Source of the DNA: Choanephora cucurbitarum
Lineage: Eukaryota > Mucoromycota > Mucoromycetes > Mucorales > Choanephoraceae
NCBI GenBank assembly: GCA_025331435.1
Contig: JAIWNI010000140.1
Location: forward strand, 1-60,441
Length of the DNA stretch: 60,441 nt
Direction: 5' to 3'
Part shown: one piece after another, positions 24,048 through 36,572 of the stretch
How the letters are laid out: each line of letters opens with the position of its first letter
Numbering within the stretch: position 1 is the first letter of the stretch
Position numbers and translations under genes: made by a program
The notes under the pieces: model-generated
Database searches by the model: none
Told to the model about the DNA's origin: nothing
The model's input: the letters and a program-made list of their open reading frames with translations, nothing else

Positions 24048-27000
24048 AATCAGAGAATTTTAACAAGACAAAAGTATGTATACCAATTTGATCGTTTTTT
24101 TTTCTTGCTTTACATATATATTCTATTCCTGTACCCCCCTCCACTCTCCACTCTCCACTCTCCGCTACCCTACCTCCCATGAATTATAAGAGAAAAGAAA
24201 AATAAGTCAATTGTTTTTGTTTTCTATCACTTATGTATATTTTTTTAATTTTTTTATGTATATTTTTCTATATTATCACTGTTTTTCTACCATTTTTCTA
24301 AAAAAAAATCCCTTCTATGCCTTACATAATAATAAATGAAAGAGTCCAAGGGCCAAGAGAGAGAAAATGACTGGCTGACTTTTTTTTCTTTATTTTTTTA
24401 CAAAAATAGGCTTATAGATTATAAAAACCAACTTATAGTGTGGAATATTTCTTCTCTCGTCATTTTATGTCATACATTAAAGCAGAAAATGTTTAAACTG
24501 TTTGAAGAATTTCGTTCATTTGATTCTCGCTTTTTTTTTTTCTTTCTTGTAATTTCCCCTAAATGGTGTAACTTGAAGCAACATGATCCGTGTTGATTGG
24601 GTCCGACAATTCGGCTCAGACATTAACCATTTTTGGATGTATGTTATGCAAAGTAATAAAAATAAAGGAGTGAGAAGGGGGGGCACTCAAAGAATATTCG
24701 TGCTTTCTTTAAATGGACTATAGTCATACAAAACCAATATGAAAACGGAAAACAATCTTCTCTCCCAATTTCTTTTTTTTTCATTTGAAATTGTATCTTA
24801 CAAATAATAAAATAACAAAAAAAGAGGTAGTATAAACACAAGTAGCGGATATAATTAGATATCGTTTTACTATGTGTTACCTTGAAGAAACTTTCACGCT
24901 TGTTACTTCGATCCTTCTAGAAACCCATACAGTCACTGTTCGAATATGTGATTGCTCTTTTTTTTTGAATAAAATAAAGAGCAAAAATAGGAAGTTCATG
25001 ATAATACGGCCTATGTCAATTGATGATTTGTTGAATAAAAATAAGGTTTATTTTATCTTTCCTGTAAACAAAGAAGGCGTAGTACAATATGTCTATTAGA
25101 GATATAAGCTGCAGCCATAATCTCCGATAATTAAAGCATTCCGTGACATATTACACAGAGTTCCTGAGTAAAAATACAAAACAAAAAAAATTAAATCAGA
25201 TTAAGGGTTTTTTGCGTCAGTGGAGGAGAATAGTTTAGTCGTGATTTTTGCCTTTTGCCTATTTTATTTAACCCAAAAAGAAAACTCTTTATCATGTTAG
25301 ATCCTTAACTTCAAATTCCAATCTCGAGAATAAAATACAAATAAAACGGCCCATCTAAAAAAAGAATAAGAAAAAAAAGATGATTTGTAAATATTTTATT
25401 TCAGCGAAACTCACAATGAAACAATAAAAAAAATTTTTAACAAGTCTGTGCACCCTACATGTATTCTTCTTCTATTATGTGGTTCTGGGTTTTATTCAAA
25501 AAAATAATTACCAACAAAATGTTGGTAATGAGATAATCGATATAAGTAAAGTGGAGAAATAGATAATTTAAAATAGAATGAAAAAGAGAGAAAAACAAGA
25601 TGTGGGATAAAGTGGGTTACTGTGGTTTTATGGTTTTTGAGGTGTATGGTGTAGCATCACACAATTACTGTGTTTTTGCCATTGTAGAAAGACAGTCATA
25701 CCAAAGGTTTTTACCAAAACAAGTGCACCACAGAACACTTCTATTAAAGTCTAAGCTATATTTATAAACTCCTATGTAAACTTCTTAAACGTGATTTTTG
25801 TCGTTATTCGGTTAATGCAGTAGGGAGAAATAATTAGATAGAAATCACCCCATAAGTCAAATGCAGTCTTATTAATATAATTAAATACAGCACATAGTGT
25901 TCTTTCCAGCCTAAAGTAGATTGGTGACTAAGGTCAGTTTACTTCTTATTCAAGTGCAGTCCTGATAGTAAACCCGTGCGAAAATCGGTGCTTTAATATC
26001 TCCAAAAAAAGAGGGAAAATAGTCCCTGGATGTTTGAATTTTGGCATACAAAGATGATAGTTCCATTATGACAATTGACCAAAGGATCTTTAGTCAGCTT
26101 CTTATGCCAATCGAAGTAACATTATCCCCAGAAAAAAAGTAGTAGCTTACTTATACGTTGTTTTATGTTTGGAATAGGCTTTACTATCAATATCGTAGTT
26201 TAGAAGATCGATTTATTAAAAAAAAAAAGGGTTCTTAATGATGTTTGCTGTGATTGAATTCGGCTTTGCGTCTGATCGACACATGAATTTTCTAGATATA
26301 AACATTTCTTTTTTTAAACAAGTTGGCCTATCAAAATGGACACTAACAGAAGAAGAGGAGAAATAGGTCAATAAAGGTAAGGACACCGCCAAATGAAGTG
26401 TAAGCAGAACCCAGCAAAGCTCAAGTATCGTAATATACTTTCTAATGTCAATTGAAGCTAGTTTCACATAACAGGTTTCGAATATCTACATCTACTCTGT
26501 TTGAAATGAGTCATTACAAGTGTACATTCCCTTTATGTTTGTAATTTCAATGTCCTACAGGGAATTTTTTTTCGCAAAAATCATACGAATTTTGTTCACC
26601 AATCGTTTTCAATCGTTCCTATCTCCTAATAACTTATCTATGGTGGAAAGGAGTAATGAAGCCACTCGGAAAATCAAAAAGCCTCTCTCTTTCTCTCTCT
26701 CTATATTCTCTCCTATTGAAACACTACCTTATGCATTTAGGTAAATTGTCATGCGAACCAAAGGAAAACTAGTTTCAAATTTGGTAAACTATAATTAGAA
26801 GTTTTCATTTCTGTTACGTGAAGATCTTGACAGATGACACAACACAACTTCACTCTAGAACACTTCTGTTTGGGCTGTCCCTAATAAGGCGAATTATCAA
26901 CGAGAATTCGTTGAGATAGTCTAAAGGAATTTACGATTTGTCATACAAATACTATAGAAACTCGTTCATATCACGCTTAAATGTTTGCGGCCAATCTTTC

Positions 27001-28804
27001 TGACATTTCCGCAACAACACAAAGCTTATCTGTCCCCCTCGTTTCAAAAAGCTCTGTATAGAATATACAATCTTGAGTTTAGGTACAGCTCTATTGTTAC
27101 ATGCAATAAATCATGATGAGTGTACCTGAGATGTATCACAAACAAACGCCTAATTCTCTTTCAATATCCATAAATTCTTTCTTACCATTCTAAACTTGAC
27201 TTATTGTTACTGCTGACAGAAAAAGGTTTTACATTCAGTTAATTTAGACAGCAGAAAAAAATCCAACAATAAAACTGACTAAGAAACAGAAAAGTTCTCA
27301 TGCTTTATGCACCAGTAAGAGCCAGCTTGGATTGTTGTATAGGTTGTATAACCAGGAGGGATTTTGTATCCGCATAGTATATACTATATTGGCTTTGGTA
27401 TAATTTCATTATTCTTTTTAAAGATTTACAATAGCCGCTCAATGATAAAGCCTTGTACTCTTGTAACATAGCATTCTCCTTAGTCAAGCAAAACACTTCT
27501 AAGCACAGACAACCTGACAACTTGTTTTTTTAAGAAAAAAGAATGCTTTCCTAAACCTTTGGTGCAATTTGAATATAGTTTTGTCGTGGCTATGAAAAAG
27601 ATTTTACTGACGCAAAGTTTGTGTGAAAACCATTTTAAAGGTAGTGCAATGAGTTTCCTTTTCATCACTAGTGTGTCCTCTTACGCTATTGCTCCCTCCT
27701 TTTTCTCTCACTTTCACTTGGTGCTTCATTTTATTGGCTTCAGATTATTAAATAATGTAACAATTATTTATTCCGAAAGTGATCGAAAGTCCTTGATGTA
27801 ATGTTGAGACCTCATGCCCCTGCTCTTTTAAAGAATATAGGCAACATGTTTATCATATAAGATAGGCCAACTGCAACTAAGAATATCGGGTCTCTGTTTT
27901 ACATTCGCGGGGCAACGATAAAAAAGTCAATGTTTAAGCTTCTGGAGTTACTCAGACCAAATTAAAGGTAAAAAAGTATACGCATAGCTGAGAAGCAATA
28001 CACATTCGGTCGTACATATGATCACATACTTTCTTGTGCAAAATAATTCAACTTCAATGACTTCAACATTTCTGTCACACTAAAAGTATATACGCATCGA
28101 TGGTTTAAAGATGGTTTAGAAATTCGCAAAAAAAAACTAAATAGCTGATAGCATTATTACTATCATTTAAAGTTTCAGATGGTACATGTACTGGCATTTA
28201 AGTGTATAATTACAATTCATGTTTCAGAACATTAGAACCCCTCGTGTTTACTTTTAGCTATGATAGCCAGTCATGTCTAAACTATCCAAGCAGTAGGCAT
28301 GCAAGAAACTGCATAGAGTGAAAGAAAAGAAAGGAAGAATGTATGTTTGAATCCTTCCTTGTTACAAATTGTGTCAATTTGTTCCTCTTCTTTTTTAACT
28401 TATTTAGTAACTTTCTAATGATCTTGAGGGTCTATACCAATTATGGTGTTAAGGTCAGTACTCCCCTCCCCTCTTTTTTAAGCATATTATTTCCCGAAGG
28501 CATCAACAAGCGTTACATTCATTTTGATATAGTTTTTAATATAAAACAGACTTGTTCCCACTAAATTTAATATTATTGATAGTTAAAATTAACTCTCGAA
28601 TGAATCGCAAAGTTGACAAGGTAACATTATCAGATGCTGCAGCCAGACATGCTAAATGCATCTTCGTCTCATAATTACTATTTTTTTTGAAATGATTTTT
28701 ATTTGTTACACGTATTTTGGGTACAAAAGAGCGGTGCTCAACAATTAAAAGTGACAAGCTTATTAGCTTCGATAAATTAATCAAAATATAAAACAATTAA
28801 CAAG
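24048..28804. other. Gene-poor AT-rich region
   Basis: Nearly 5 kb with no frame longer than about 85 codons and no recognisable protein, RNA or tandem repeat. Poly-A/poly-T runs of 8-10 are frequent. The first 200 bases probably hold the 3' UTR of the Myb/SANT-like gene. I looked for transposase, reverse transcriptase and P450 fragments on both strands and saw none. Confidence 0.5.
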
Positions 28805-29212
28805 TGACTTAATCTTCTTTCAAATTGTCTTCGTCGTGTAGCCGTTGAACAGCTATTTTAGTAGCTCGTAAGACGGCCAGAGAACAGAAAGGTCGATTGT
28901 GGAAAATATGAGCCCAGTGAGCTTTCCACGGCTCAGAAAGAGCTACTATAAGAATCAGAGCAGGTGGTAAGGGACAGTTCTGGAGCGTGTGAATGTCCTC
29001 AAAGTTCAGTGAAGTTAACGCAGACAAAATTGAGTCAACGGTGGTTGCTGGCCAAAGAAATTCTCGGATAACATGATCCCAATAGATGAGTTTCTGTGGG
29101 CAGCGTATCAGAAAGTGGTATACGTCCTCAGTACCACCGCAGATCAGGCAAGCAGGAGAAGGGCATTGGACAGGTAGGACCCGATGTAGTAGCTGGCGGC
29201 AAGGGATCAGCC
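28805..29212 (-). pseudogene. LINE (non-LTR retrotransposon) C-terminal fragment with zinc-binding region
   Basis: Read on the minus strand from 29212, the frame gives IPCRQLLHRVLP, then CLICGGTEDVYHFLIRCPQK with W-D-H after it. This is the C-x2-C...H-x4-C zinc-binding region typical of the segment after the reverse transcriptase in Tad/I/R1-like LINEs. It continues in frame to LSALTSLNFEDI, WKAHWAHIFHNRPF and a stop at 28810. The reverse transcriptase and endonuclease are absent, as expected from 5' truncation during target-primed reverse transcription. About 136 codons survive without a stop, so the insertion may be fairly recent. Confidence 0.75.
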
Positions 29213-32100
29213 TTATTGTTTTATTTATTCATTCTTGATGAGTAAGTCGACAATAACTGTTTCCGATTGGTCTGTTTGTGTATCTATCGTCTCCAAAAGA
29301 ATCCTCTTGTATATAATGAGATTTATATATGAGTCTTATCTTCGCAAGGAAGACGCAATGGGAGGGCAACTGCATCAAACTAGTGTCATTAATTCAGACC
29401 CAAACTTTCTATTGATATTAAAGAAATAAAGCATGCAACGTGCCTGAAAAAAGGAAAAAGATATGATGATAAGGGGCAATTAGTGTGTACACGAAGTTTA
29501 TATAAGTTCTTACTATTTGGAGCATAGGCTCATAATGAAAACATCTTTCAAAAAAGAAGCACAAATCTTTTATAGCTACTTAGCAGTCTCTGAGAGTTTT
29601 GTTTGTTTTTGAAGTCTTGACTAGCGTTTCATTCAAATTAGATACTACACACATACTCTCTCTTTCTCTATAGCATCCAATACTTTCGATCAGGGCCTCT
29701 AAAAGATTGTGGATTCAAAGGCAGGGAGAGGAACGGATTATCTTCAGGACAAAATCTCTTTAGTTGTTTAGTGACCATATAGATAAAGACATAGTTTTCT
29801 TATGCAACAGTCTTCAAGGTTGTAGATGCTTGTTTTATCTACAGCATTCAAAGAGAAAATATAGAGAGCACTCAGCATCAGCATTAACTCCAACATCGAA
29901 CGTTTCAAAACTTTCGGCTTCACTATGCCATTTCAACCTTGTCTTTTTTTTTTGATTGACTTTCTGGTCAAATTGGTGATCATTGTTCCACAAAAGAGCG
30001 TTATACAATTGTAGCAGATACACCTCTGCTTTCGATTACAGCAGCTCTGGCAGATTTGCTTTTATGAGCGTTCAAAAACCTCCATGTAGATTTAGGTCGA
30101 AGCATATTTCATCCATCATAAAAAGAAACCAGGTGTTTACGCAATTTACGTTCAAAGCATTCCACCAACTCAATACACAACAGCATCCAATTCTATTAGT
30201 CAGAGATCTTTTGGCGGTATTATCTTGTAAGGCTTTTTCAAGGCAAGAAATAGTTTTGTTAGCAAGGTGGTTGCCTCAGTTCCGGGAAACGCTTTCAAAA
30301 GCTTGTATTGTGCTCCCTTCAGCCCAAAAATCAAAGTCAGTTTTAGAGGGAAGGAGAACGCACATGTATTTTTGATATAACAATGCACTATTCAAACAGT
30401 AATATTCTTAGGACCAGTTCTGTTTGAATTGCATACATTTTCTTTATGTCGTCAAAATCTATTTGAACTTCGATCTACTAAGAATAAGATGGGTGTGCTA
30501 TAATTCTATTTTTAGTTGATTGTGATTGTAAAAATGTCTAAAGATCGGAGGGGAGTTTGGTCAATGACTCGATGCTAAGCTATTTAATATCAGCATTTAT
30601 ATCATTGGATTCATTAGGCCTTTGATATACTTGATGTTAATAATACATAGTAACTATTGATACAGATCAGATTGACTTTTGACAATAAAGGGTTTGTTTA
30701 AACTTGTTTAGCTGATTTTGCATCACTCTATACATACTGTACCAAAATAAGAAGAGATGATCAGAATGTTAGCAACTAGTGAGCCTAAATGCGTAAACAC
30801 AACTGGGGTTGTTCTATCATATTCTATGTTAGTACAATAATGCTTCATAAAAAGTGAATTCTTCAGGATCAAAACCATTCTTTGCTCAGTATCAAAAAAG
30901 GCCAACACTAGAGTGAGTATCTATTAAGCAGAATACGTTGATTTCTACCATGACATGAATGATAAAATACTGTGTTATACTCACCTCTACCTACATCACA
31001 ATGCACGAAGCAGTTTAGAAATTAGACTAGTAAGTCACCGCCATCCCGTTCGCCCAAAAACGACAAGTCAGAGGGCTTTAGAACATGCTACTGCTACACG
31101 ACCTGATCAAAGCATATACACCTATTGCCTGACATCAATGTAAATAACTTACGACAGCTGTTCTACTATTTTCGAGCCAAATAAAAGCAACCGTAGTCTT
31201 TTTTGATATTTTGTTATAACGTAAAATCAGAGCTTAAAGATACGAACATTTTCATTTGTTGGTAGGTGATAAATTATTAGCTAGAAAGACACTACTGATA
31301 GAAATGTGCTCGGTGACAAACTTTCTATCATATGCATCAGAAAAAATTCTCTACCTTGATCAGCTTCCTTATGGTAGCCTAGATATTAGTTAATTTAAAA
31401 AGATGTTCGTTTTCAGCCATTAAAGAGAATCTGTGCCTTGAGCTAAACTATGCATAACACACGAGTACTCGTATATATAGAGACTAATCCAATGATCATA
31501 TAGAGAAACAAAGGTTTCTCAATATTTTCTGAAGAACAAGCAGATGCACTACAACAGTTCTTGTGTCAAACACTTGTAACATTGCTCAACTAACAATTTG
31601 TGTTTTATCAACAAATTAAAACGTCCGTATCTTTGAGCTTTTTTCTCCTCAAACAACGTGACTCGGGCTCAGTTGATCAGGGTTGGAACAATTGTAGTGC
31701 AAAGTGCTGAAAACCAGTATTATCTCTTTTGTTGGTTGTTCTATAGCAAGACTGGTGCTGCGATAGTACAACCCTTAAAGAATCCACCAACATTCATGAA
31801 ATGGCTATACGTCAACACCTTTTATGAGCCACATTTGAAATACAGTTTGAGACCGTTAAGCCAGCATTGTAAAAAACCCCTTTGATATCCAAATTCAAGC
31901 TTATCGTAGTTGCAGACTACTTTCTGTTAAAAACAACAGTCGGGCTAAGTATCTGTAACTCTAAATCTTTGACCCTGAATATGCAGCTGCAAACAATGAG
32001 AAGTTAGATTGCCAGCTAATCCAAAAATCGTCTATGAGACTTCGTCATCGCAATTTTTATTTGAGACCTTATTAACGACACTTGGACTTCTTGAAGATAC
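29213..32100. other. Gene-poor region with unassigned frames
   Basis: Contains a 130-codon plus-strand frame (29983-30375) and overlapping minus-strand frames (30388-30200, 30023-29835), none matching a family I recognise. The clustering of open frames at 29.7-30.4 kb hints at a decayed transposon gene, probably on the minus strand, but I cannot name it. Nothing else is evident. Confidence 0.4.
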
Positions 32101-32277
32101 TACAATAGTCGCTTTATTTTAGAGTGTGTATATTCTTGAGAAATACACTCTTATATTAAGCATACTCTTAAACCAAATGGCATTTTAGCGCTTGGAGCAA
32201 TCCTCAAGTTAAATGATTGCACTCTTATATTGATCGTACCCTTAATTTAAATACTCTTAAATCGAGCGACTACTGTA
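32101..32277. mobile_element. MITE-like element with TA-flanked inverted repeats
   Basis: The left end (tacaatagtcgctttatttt, from 32101) is an imperfect inverted copy of the right end (reverse complement from 32277: tacagtagtcgctcgattta), with about 21 of 27 positions matching by eye. Both ends begin with TA, the Tc1/mariner target duplication. The 177-bp interior has no coding capacity and repeats 'actctta' several times. It is a decayed non-autonomous DNA transposon. Confidence 0.55.
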
Positions 32278-33102
32278 AATAGAGGCATGTTTGTTTATAT
32301 AATAAAAAAGTTAGAAATCTGTTATTATTCTACAATAAATTTGGCTGAGTATTGCTTACACTTTGCTGTTTTTTATTGCTTCTGATGAAGCACTCACCTA
32401 TAAAACAGCATTTTTGTCTTCATTGACAATCAATGGAGAGTAGTTCTGGATACCATACACTATATGAGTAATCAATTTTTATAAAAATATTGATAAATCT
32501 TGCTTTTCAAGCTGCTGAATGGTTGTACCAAAACACCACTCTTCTTGAACTTAAAACGTCCTTTATGGTTAAAGCATACATGGATCTGCATCATTCCTGT
32601 AAAGCAAAACATACTCCTAAACTCTGTCAACCTCAACGCCTTTGCCATAGTTCTCAGAGTTCGATACGCTTACTTATGTTGAGGATGTTTTATAAGAAAT
32701 TTCACGGGTAGCCCCCTAAATCTCCCCAGTTGAAAAGATGTGTTGCATCATTTCAAGACCAGTAATATTTAAATCAACAAGCTTGTTGAAAGCAGGGCAT
32801 GCAAACTTTTGAATACTCCTTTTGGCCTCAATCTTTCAAATTGTTGCAATAACCGTTTAGTCTCTAGTAATTCGGTTGATCGTAGTATCAATCACTTGCA
32901 ATATCCCCTTTAAAAGCTATGTATTGTCTTTATATACTCTTTCTCTATTGGGATTTCCATACTTACAAGTGTAGCAAAATCTACTTCTTTCTCGGAGCTG
33001 TTTTGTAGAAAAAATCAACACTAAATTTTGACAAATGACTAGCAGCTGAACTACTCGCTATGCTCGCTTAACGGCGCAGTCATCTGCGGTCTCAATCCTG
33101 GC

Positions 33103-33104
<2 letters not shown>

Positions 33105-33135
<31 letters not shown>
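33105..33135. repeat. (CT)n microsatellite
   Basis: About fifteen uninterrupted CT dinucleotides. Simple sequence repeat, likely length-variable. Confidence 0.9.
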
Positions 33136-33138
<3 letters not shown>

Positions 33139-33144
33139 CACTCG

Positions 33145-33187
33145 TACACATACACATGCACATACACATGCACATACACATGCACAC
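33145..33187. repeat. Tandem repeat, 12-bp unit
   Basis: Slightly more than three copies of the unit catacacatgca follow the CT microsatellite. No coding role. Confidence 0.85.
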
Positions 33188-33588
33188 AATTAAATTCAAA
33201 ACGATTCAACGGCAGATCATAATCTAAAAAGTAAGTTTGCTTGCTATTCATAAATGTAATTCCGGATAAATGATACTGTATATATAGCTATCTGCGCATA
33301 ATACCTGTTGATTGCGTGAATAAGGCTTGAGCAAGACGTGTGTTCCTTACAGGTTGGTAAATCTAGCGAAAGCGACATATAGCTGTCCGTGCATAAAGAG
33401 TGGTAATTTGAGATCAGAGGGGGTATATACCACGACGCACTCGATCCATACCTGAGTTTCAGTGTATTATAAGCCGTATATACCACTACTCTTATATGCC
33501 ACGATACTTATATACCGCTACTGTTAATTCAAATGCATATTTGATCTGTTCTAGTAAGAAGGTTATGAATATTGTTTTATTCAATATA

Positions 33589-34406
33589 TTAATATGATAT
33601 CTTTGAGCAAAGTTTCGTTCTTTTTTTCTGTTTTTTCTTTGGGGAACTGTTCCATTTATTCCAATATACGTTGTAGTTCGTCAAGTTGTCAGGATGAGAG
33701 TTAAAATAAACTCTGTTTGCAGGAGGAAAGTTGCTGCTGGAGCTCTTTAACTTTACAGCTCCCCAATGAATTCCACCTATATGCTGAAGATGTAAAGGCA
33801 CTGGCTTTTTATCTAGCCTCTTGGGCAGAACTAAAGGAAAATACGTCAAGGCTATATCCAATTGGCTTTTGCTGCTAGGGTCTGGATGATAACAGACAGG
33901 ACGACTGTAAGCATCTGCCAACACTTGCATGTAATCAATGGTGTCAAACCAAAAGGACATACCAACTGTTTTCGCTTTCTTATGACGATCATAGCGAGTC
34001 ACTTCATCTTCTTTCTTGCGCAAATCGATGCCACATATGATAGTTATTTTGACTTCATCTATGGTCATTCCAAATGAGCTTCGGTAGAAGTCTTCATAGG
34101 ACATGCCATTTTCAAATTCTTTTGACGTTAATGAGAGCATAGCTTCTTTTACTTGGGTAAATCGTTCTTCATCTCCATATATAAGATATGCTGCTACTCT
34201 AAAACCGCAATAGTCATCGTTCTTTGAATTGTAGGTTGAAACAACATCGTCTTGATTGATGTCGGCAGAGAGAGAGAAATTCAACTGTTGCTTTCTGAGT
34301 TTTTCTGTACAAGTAACCCGTCTTTTTTTTTTGGGAATATACAGATCGTATACAAAATCAGTTTCATCTTCAAAGACCTTCCTTTTAAATCTTTCTTCTT
34401 TCTCTT

Positions 34407-34438
<32 letters not shown>

Positions 34439-36513
34439 TCTTTTTTCTCCTCATCTTTTTTCTCTTCATCTTCTTCGACTACTTCCTTTTCTCTTTCCTT
34501 AATTCTTTCTGTAGCAAAGGCTTTCCTAAACTTAGCAGAAGCAAAGTCTTTTGGTAGTGCAGAAAGACGCAGGATTTTTGCAGGTCTTCCTGGTTTCTTG
34601 ACCTCAGTTGCTTCTGGAAGAGTCAATTTAGGAATTGATGAAGGCTCTTCAGCTATGCGAGGCCTGCCATCAACAAATGAATCAGTGTTGCAGATGAGGA
34701 AACTCTCAAATGCATCTATCAGTCGAGTTGTTTCCACATAATCACCCTCAGCATCACGGAAAGCACCTTCCAAAGCAACAACATGCTTCATCCAATCTTT
34801 GGAAAAGCTTCTAGATGTATCTGCAACTTGTATTTCTTCTTGATCATTGGATATCCACCATCGACGAGGTATGTCGGATAGCTCAATTCTCTGATTCCCT
34901 AATGCATCAAATTGATGGCAGCAAAACAAGCCATAGACGGCTCTGTTCTTGCAGTTGCATTCCGAGTAATGCTCAGGGATGACAGGGCGTTCTCTGTGCA
35001 ATTCCTCGCGCAGTTTATAAAGATCGAGGTGCCCAATTTTACCGCGCAGATGACTGAGGTTATAATCTTCACTGATAACCTTATCAGAGGTTGCTTTCTC
35101 CTTCAACTTCTGCTCTTCATAGTTGCGCTCAAAGTCTTTCAAGTACTCGTGTACTCTATCAAAAGCAACACAGAGATGTTGAGCGGAAATCATCTTGCGT
35201 TTTAAAGCACCATGTTCACTCTCGGCCCTCTGAGTAGTTGTGCAACCCATTGTCTTGATCTTGGAAGTGTAATTGGCAGCCCGTTGATGTAAGCATAACT
35301 TCCATTCTGCTTCGAAGTATTCTTTGAACTTCATTCTTTCTTCTCTGGAAACGAATTAATCATCACTAAGAAGAATCTCGTTGATTCTGTTCATGTTTTT
35401 AAAATACTTTGTGAAGCCAGTGAAGTTAATCAAAGCAGAAACACACGATTTGAACTCTTCAACAACAGCATCATCCTTGAACGACTTCTTGTTGCAGTGA
35501 TCACTCAAATTGTTCAACATGTGACATGTACACAGAAGCTTCTTGTTTTGAGGAAACAACTTATCAAGAGCATTTCTCAAAGTAGTACATTTGTCAGTGA
35601 CGAACACAGTTTGACGCAATTCATCACCCACTTGTTTCTTGAGCATTTCAAGAACCCATTGATAGGTAATTTCCTGCTCATTTGACGTCCAAGCAAAGGC
35701 CACAGGAAAGCTCTTGAAGGCTATTTGACCGATGTTTGCAACTCCATAGATACCAATCAATGGCATACCGAAATTGCTTGTCTTGTAGGTTGCATCAATG
35801 ACCATTACCTCGGGAAAATACTGTGCTCTTTCTGTCATAGAGTTGCTTGCAAAGAAAATAAATTTCAAGAACATTGTCTGATCAAAATCATAAAATGTCA
35901 TGTAGCCGCTGCTTTGCATATGCTGAATCAATACGTTTGCTTGTTCAGTAGATGCTCTTTGGGAAGCTTCTCGTGTCTGTTGATTGTAGACACTTTTCAT
36001 GTTCTTAACGTCATCTTTAGTCAATTTGTTATAGAGACTATTTTTACTGATCGTATTTTGGATCTTACGAGCTGACGAGTTTTGCTCAAGACCAAAGCTA
36101 ATCTTTCTCATGTCATCTACTTCGTGAATACTTTTGCGTCCCTTTGAAGTTGACAACTAATTAAGATCATCAATGGGATGGTTATGACAAAGCTCACCCT
36201 CATTTTTAGGATCAAGAAGATTAAACAAGTTTTTGCCCTTGGGCTTGAAGAATTCGGCAGTGTAGGGACATTCTGTCTTACGACTCATCTTGGCACGACG
36301 TTTGCTAGATTCCTCGATTCTTTTCGTCTTTCTTTGCTTGCCACTTTTGACACACTGAAAGATAAGGCTCTTTGCGTCAGAACGAGTGACAGAAATGACA
36401 AATTTGTTTCTAATTGAGTACTCTCTAGTAAGAGTATTAAGAGACTGTCTATCGATGTTGCTAGGGATGTTAGGGAGTGCTTCTGAAGCTTTGTAAAGTT
36501 GATCTGTAACCAT
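33589..36513 (-). pseudogene. Intronless MULE transposase-OTU protein interrupted by two in-frame stops
   Basis: A single reading frame of 975 codons on the minus strand, broken only by TAG at 36157-36159 and TAA at 35356-35358. The N-terminus is a FAR1-type zinc domain (CVKSGK..., CPYTAEF, CHNHP). The DDE core shows VIDATYKTS, VTDKCTTLR, CTCHML and TQRAESEHGALK. A SWIM finger follows (CNCKNRAVYGLFCCHQF). A basic/acidic linker contains five EKKDE repeats. The C-terminus is an OTU protease-like domain with DDYCGFRVAAYL (Cys) and GIHWGAVKL (His-Trp). It is diverged from the element at 282-4241: no introns, no RTC4-like tail, and a different linker. With only two nonsense codons and no frameshift, it is either recently inactivated or read through. 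Confidence 0.8.
34395..34470 (-). repeat. 15-bp coding minisatellite (Glu-Lys-Lys-Asp-Glu)
   Basis: Five near-identical 15-bp units (ttttttctcttcatc on the plus strand) encode a charged linker between the SWIM finger and the OTU domain of the second MULE element. The repeat preserves frame, so copy number can vary without breaking the protein. Confidence 0.8.
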
Positions 36514-36572
36514 TGTTATGTCAGAGAAAAAAAGGGGTAATAATTAGAAAAAAAATAAGGTCGTGGTATATA

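Larger units (their letters stand above)
32278..33423. other. Intergenic with simple repeats
   Basis: No supported gene. A 73-codon frame (32490-32711) and its overlapping partner are unassigned. The 3' half holds a (CT)n microsatellite and a 12-bp tandem repeat, listed separately, just outside the second MULE element. Confidence 0.5.
33424..36572 (-). mobile_element. Second MULE-OTU transposable element, probable extent
   Basis: The coding frame 33589-36513 is bracketed by an inverted 13-bp motif: tatataccacgac at 33424-33436 and its exact reverse complement at 36560-36572. The left side carries three more variants of the motif in the same orientation (about 33477, 33493 and 33508). This looks like the subterminal binding-site array of a Mutator-type element. 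I could not find the outermost ends or the 8-11 bp target duplication expected for MULEs, so the boundaries are provisional. Confidence 0.55.

Noticed and set aside
29983..30375. 130-codon frame
   Set aside because: Overlaps equally open minus-strand frames and resembles no family; left as unassigned.
33105..33187. Regular repeats considered as a CRISPR array
   Set aside because: Simple CT and 12-bp tandem repeats without unique spacers; the genome is eukaryotic.
34252..34741. Plus-strand Ser/Phe-rich frames of 101 and 161 codons
   Set aside because: Antisense shadows of the charged repeat linker of the second MULE element.
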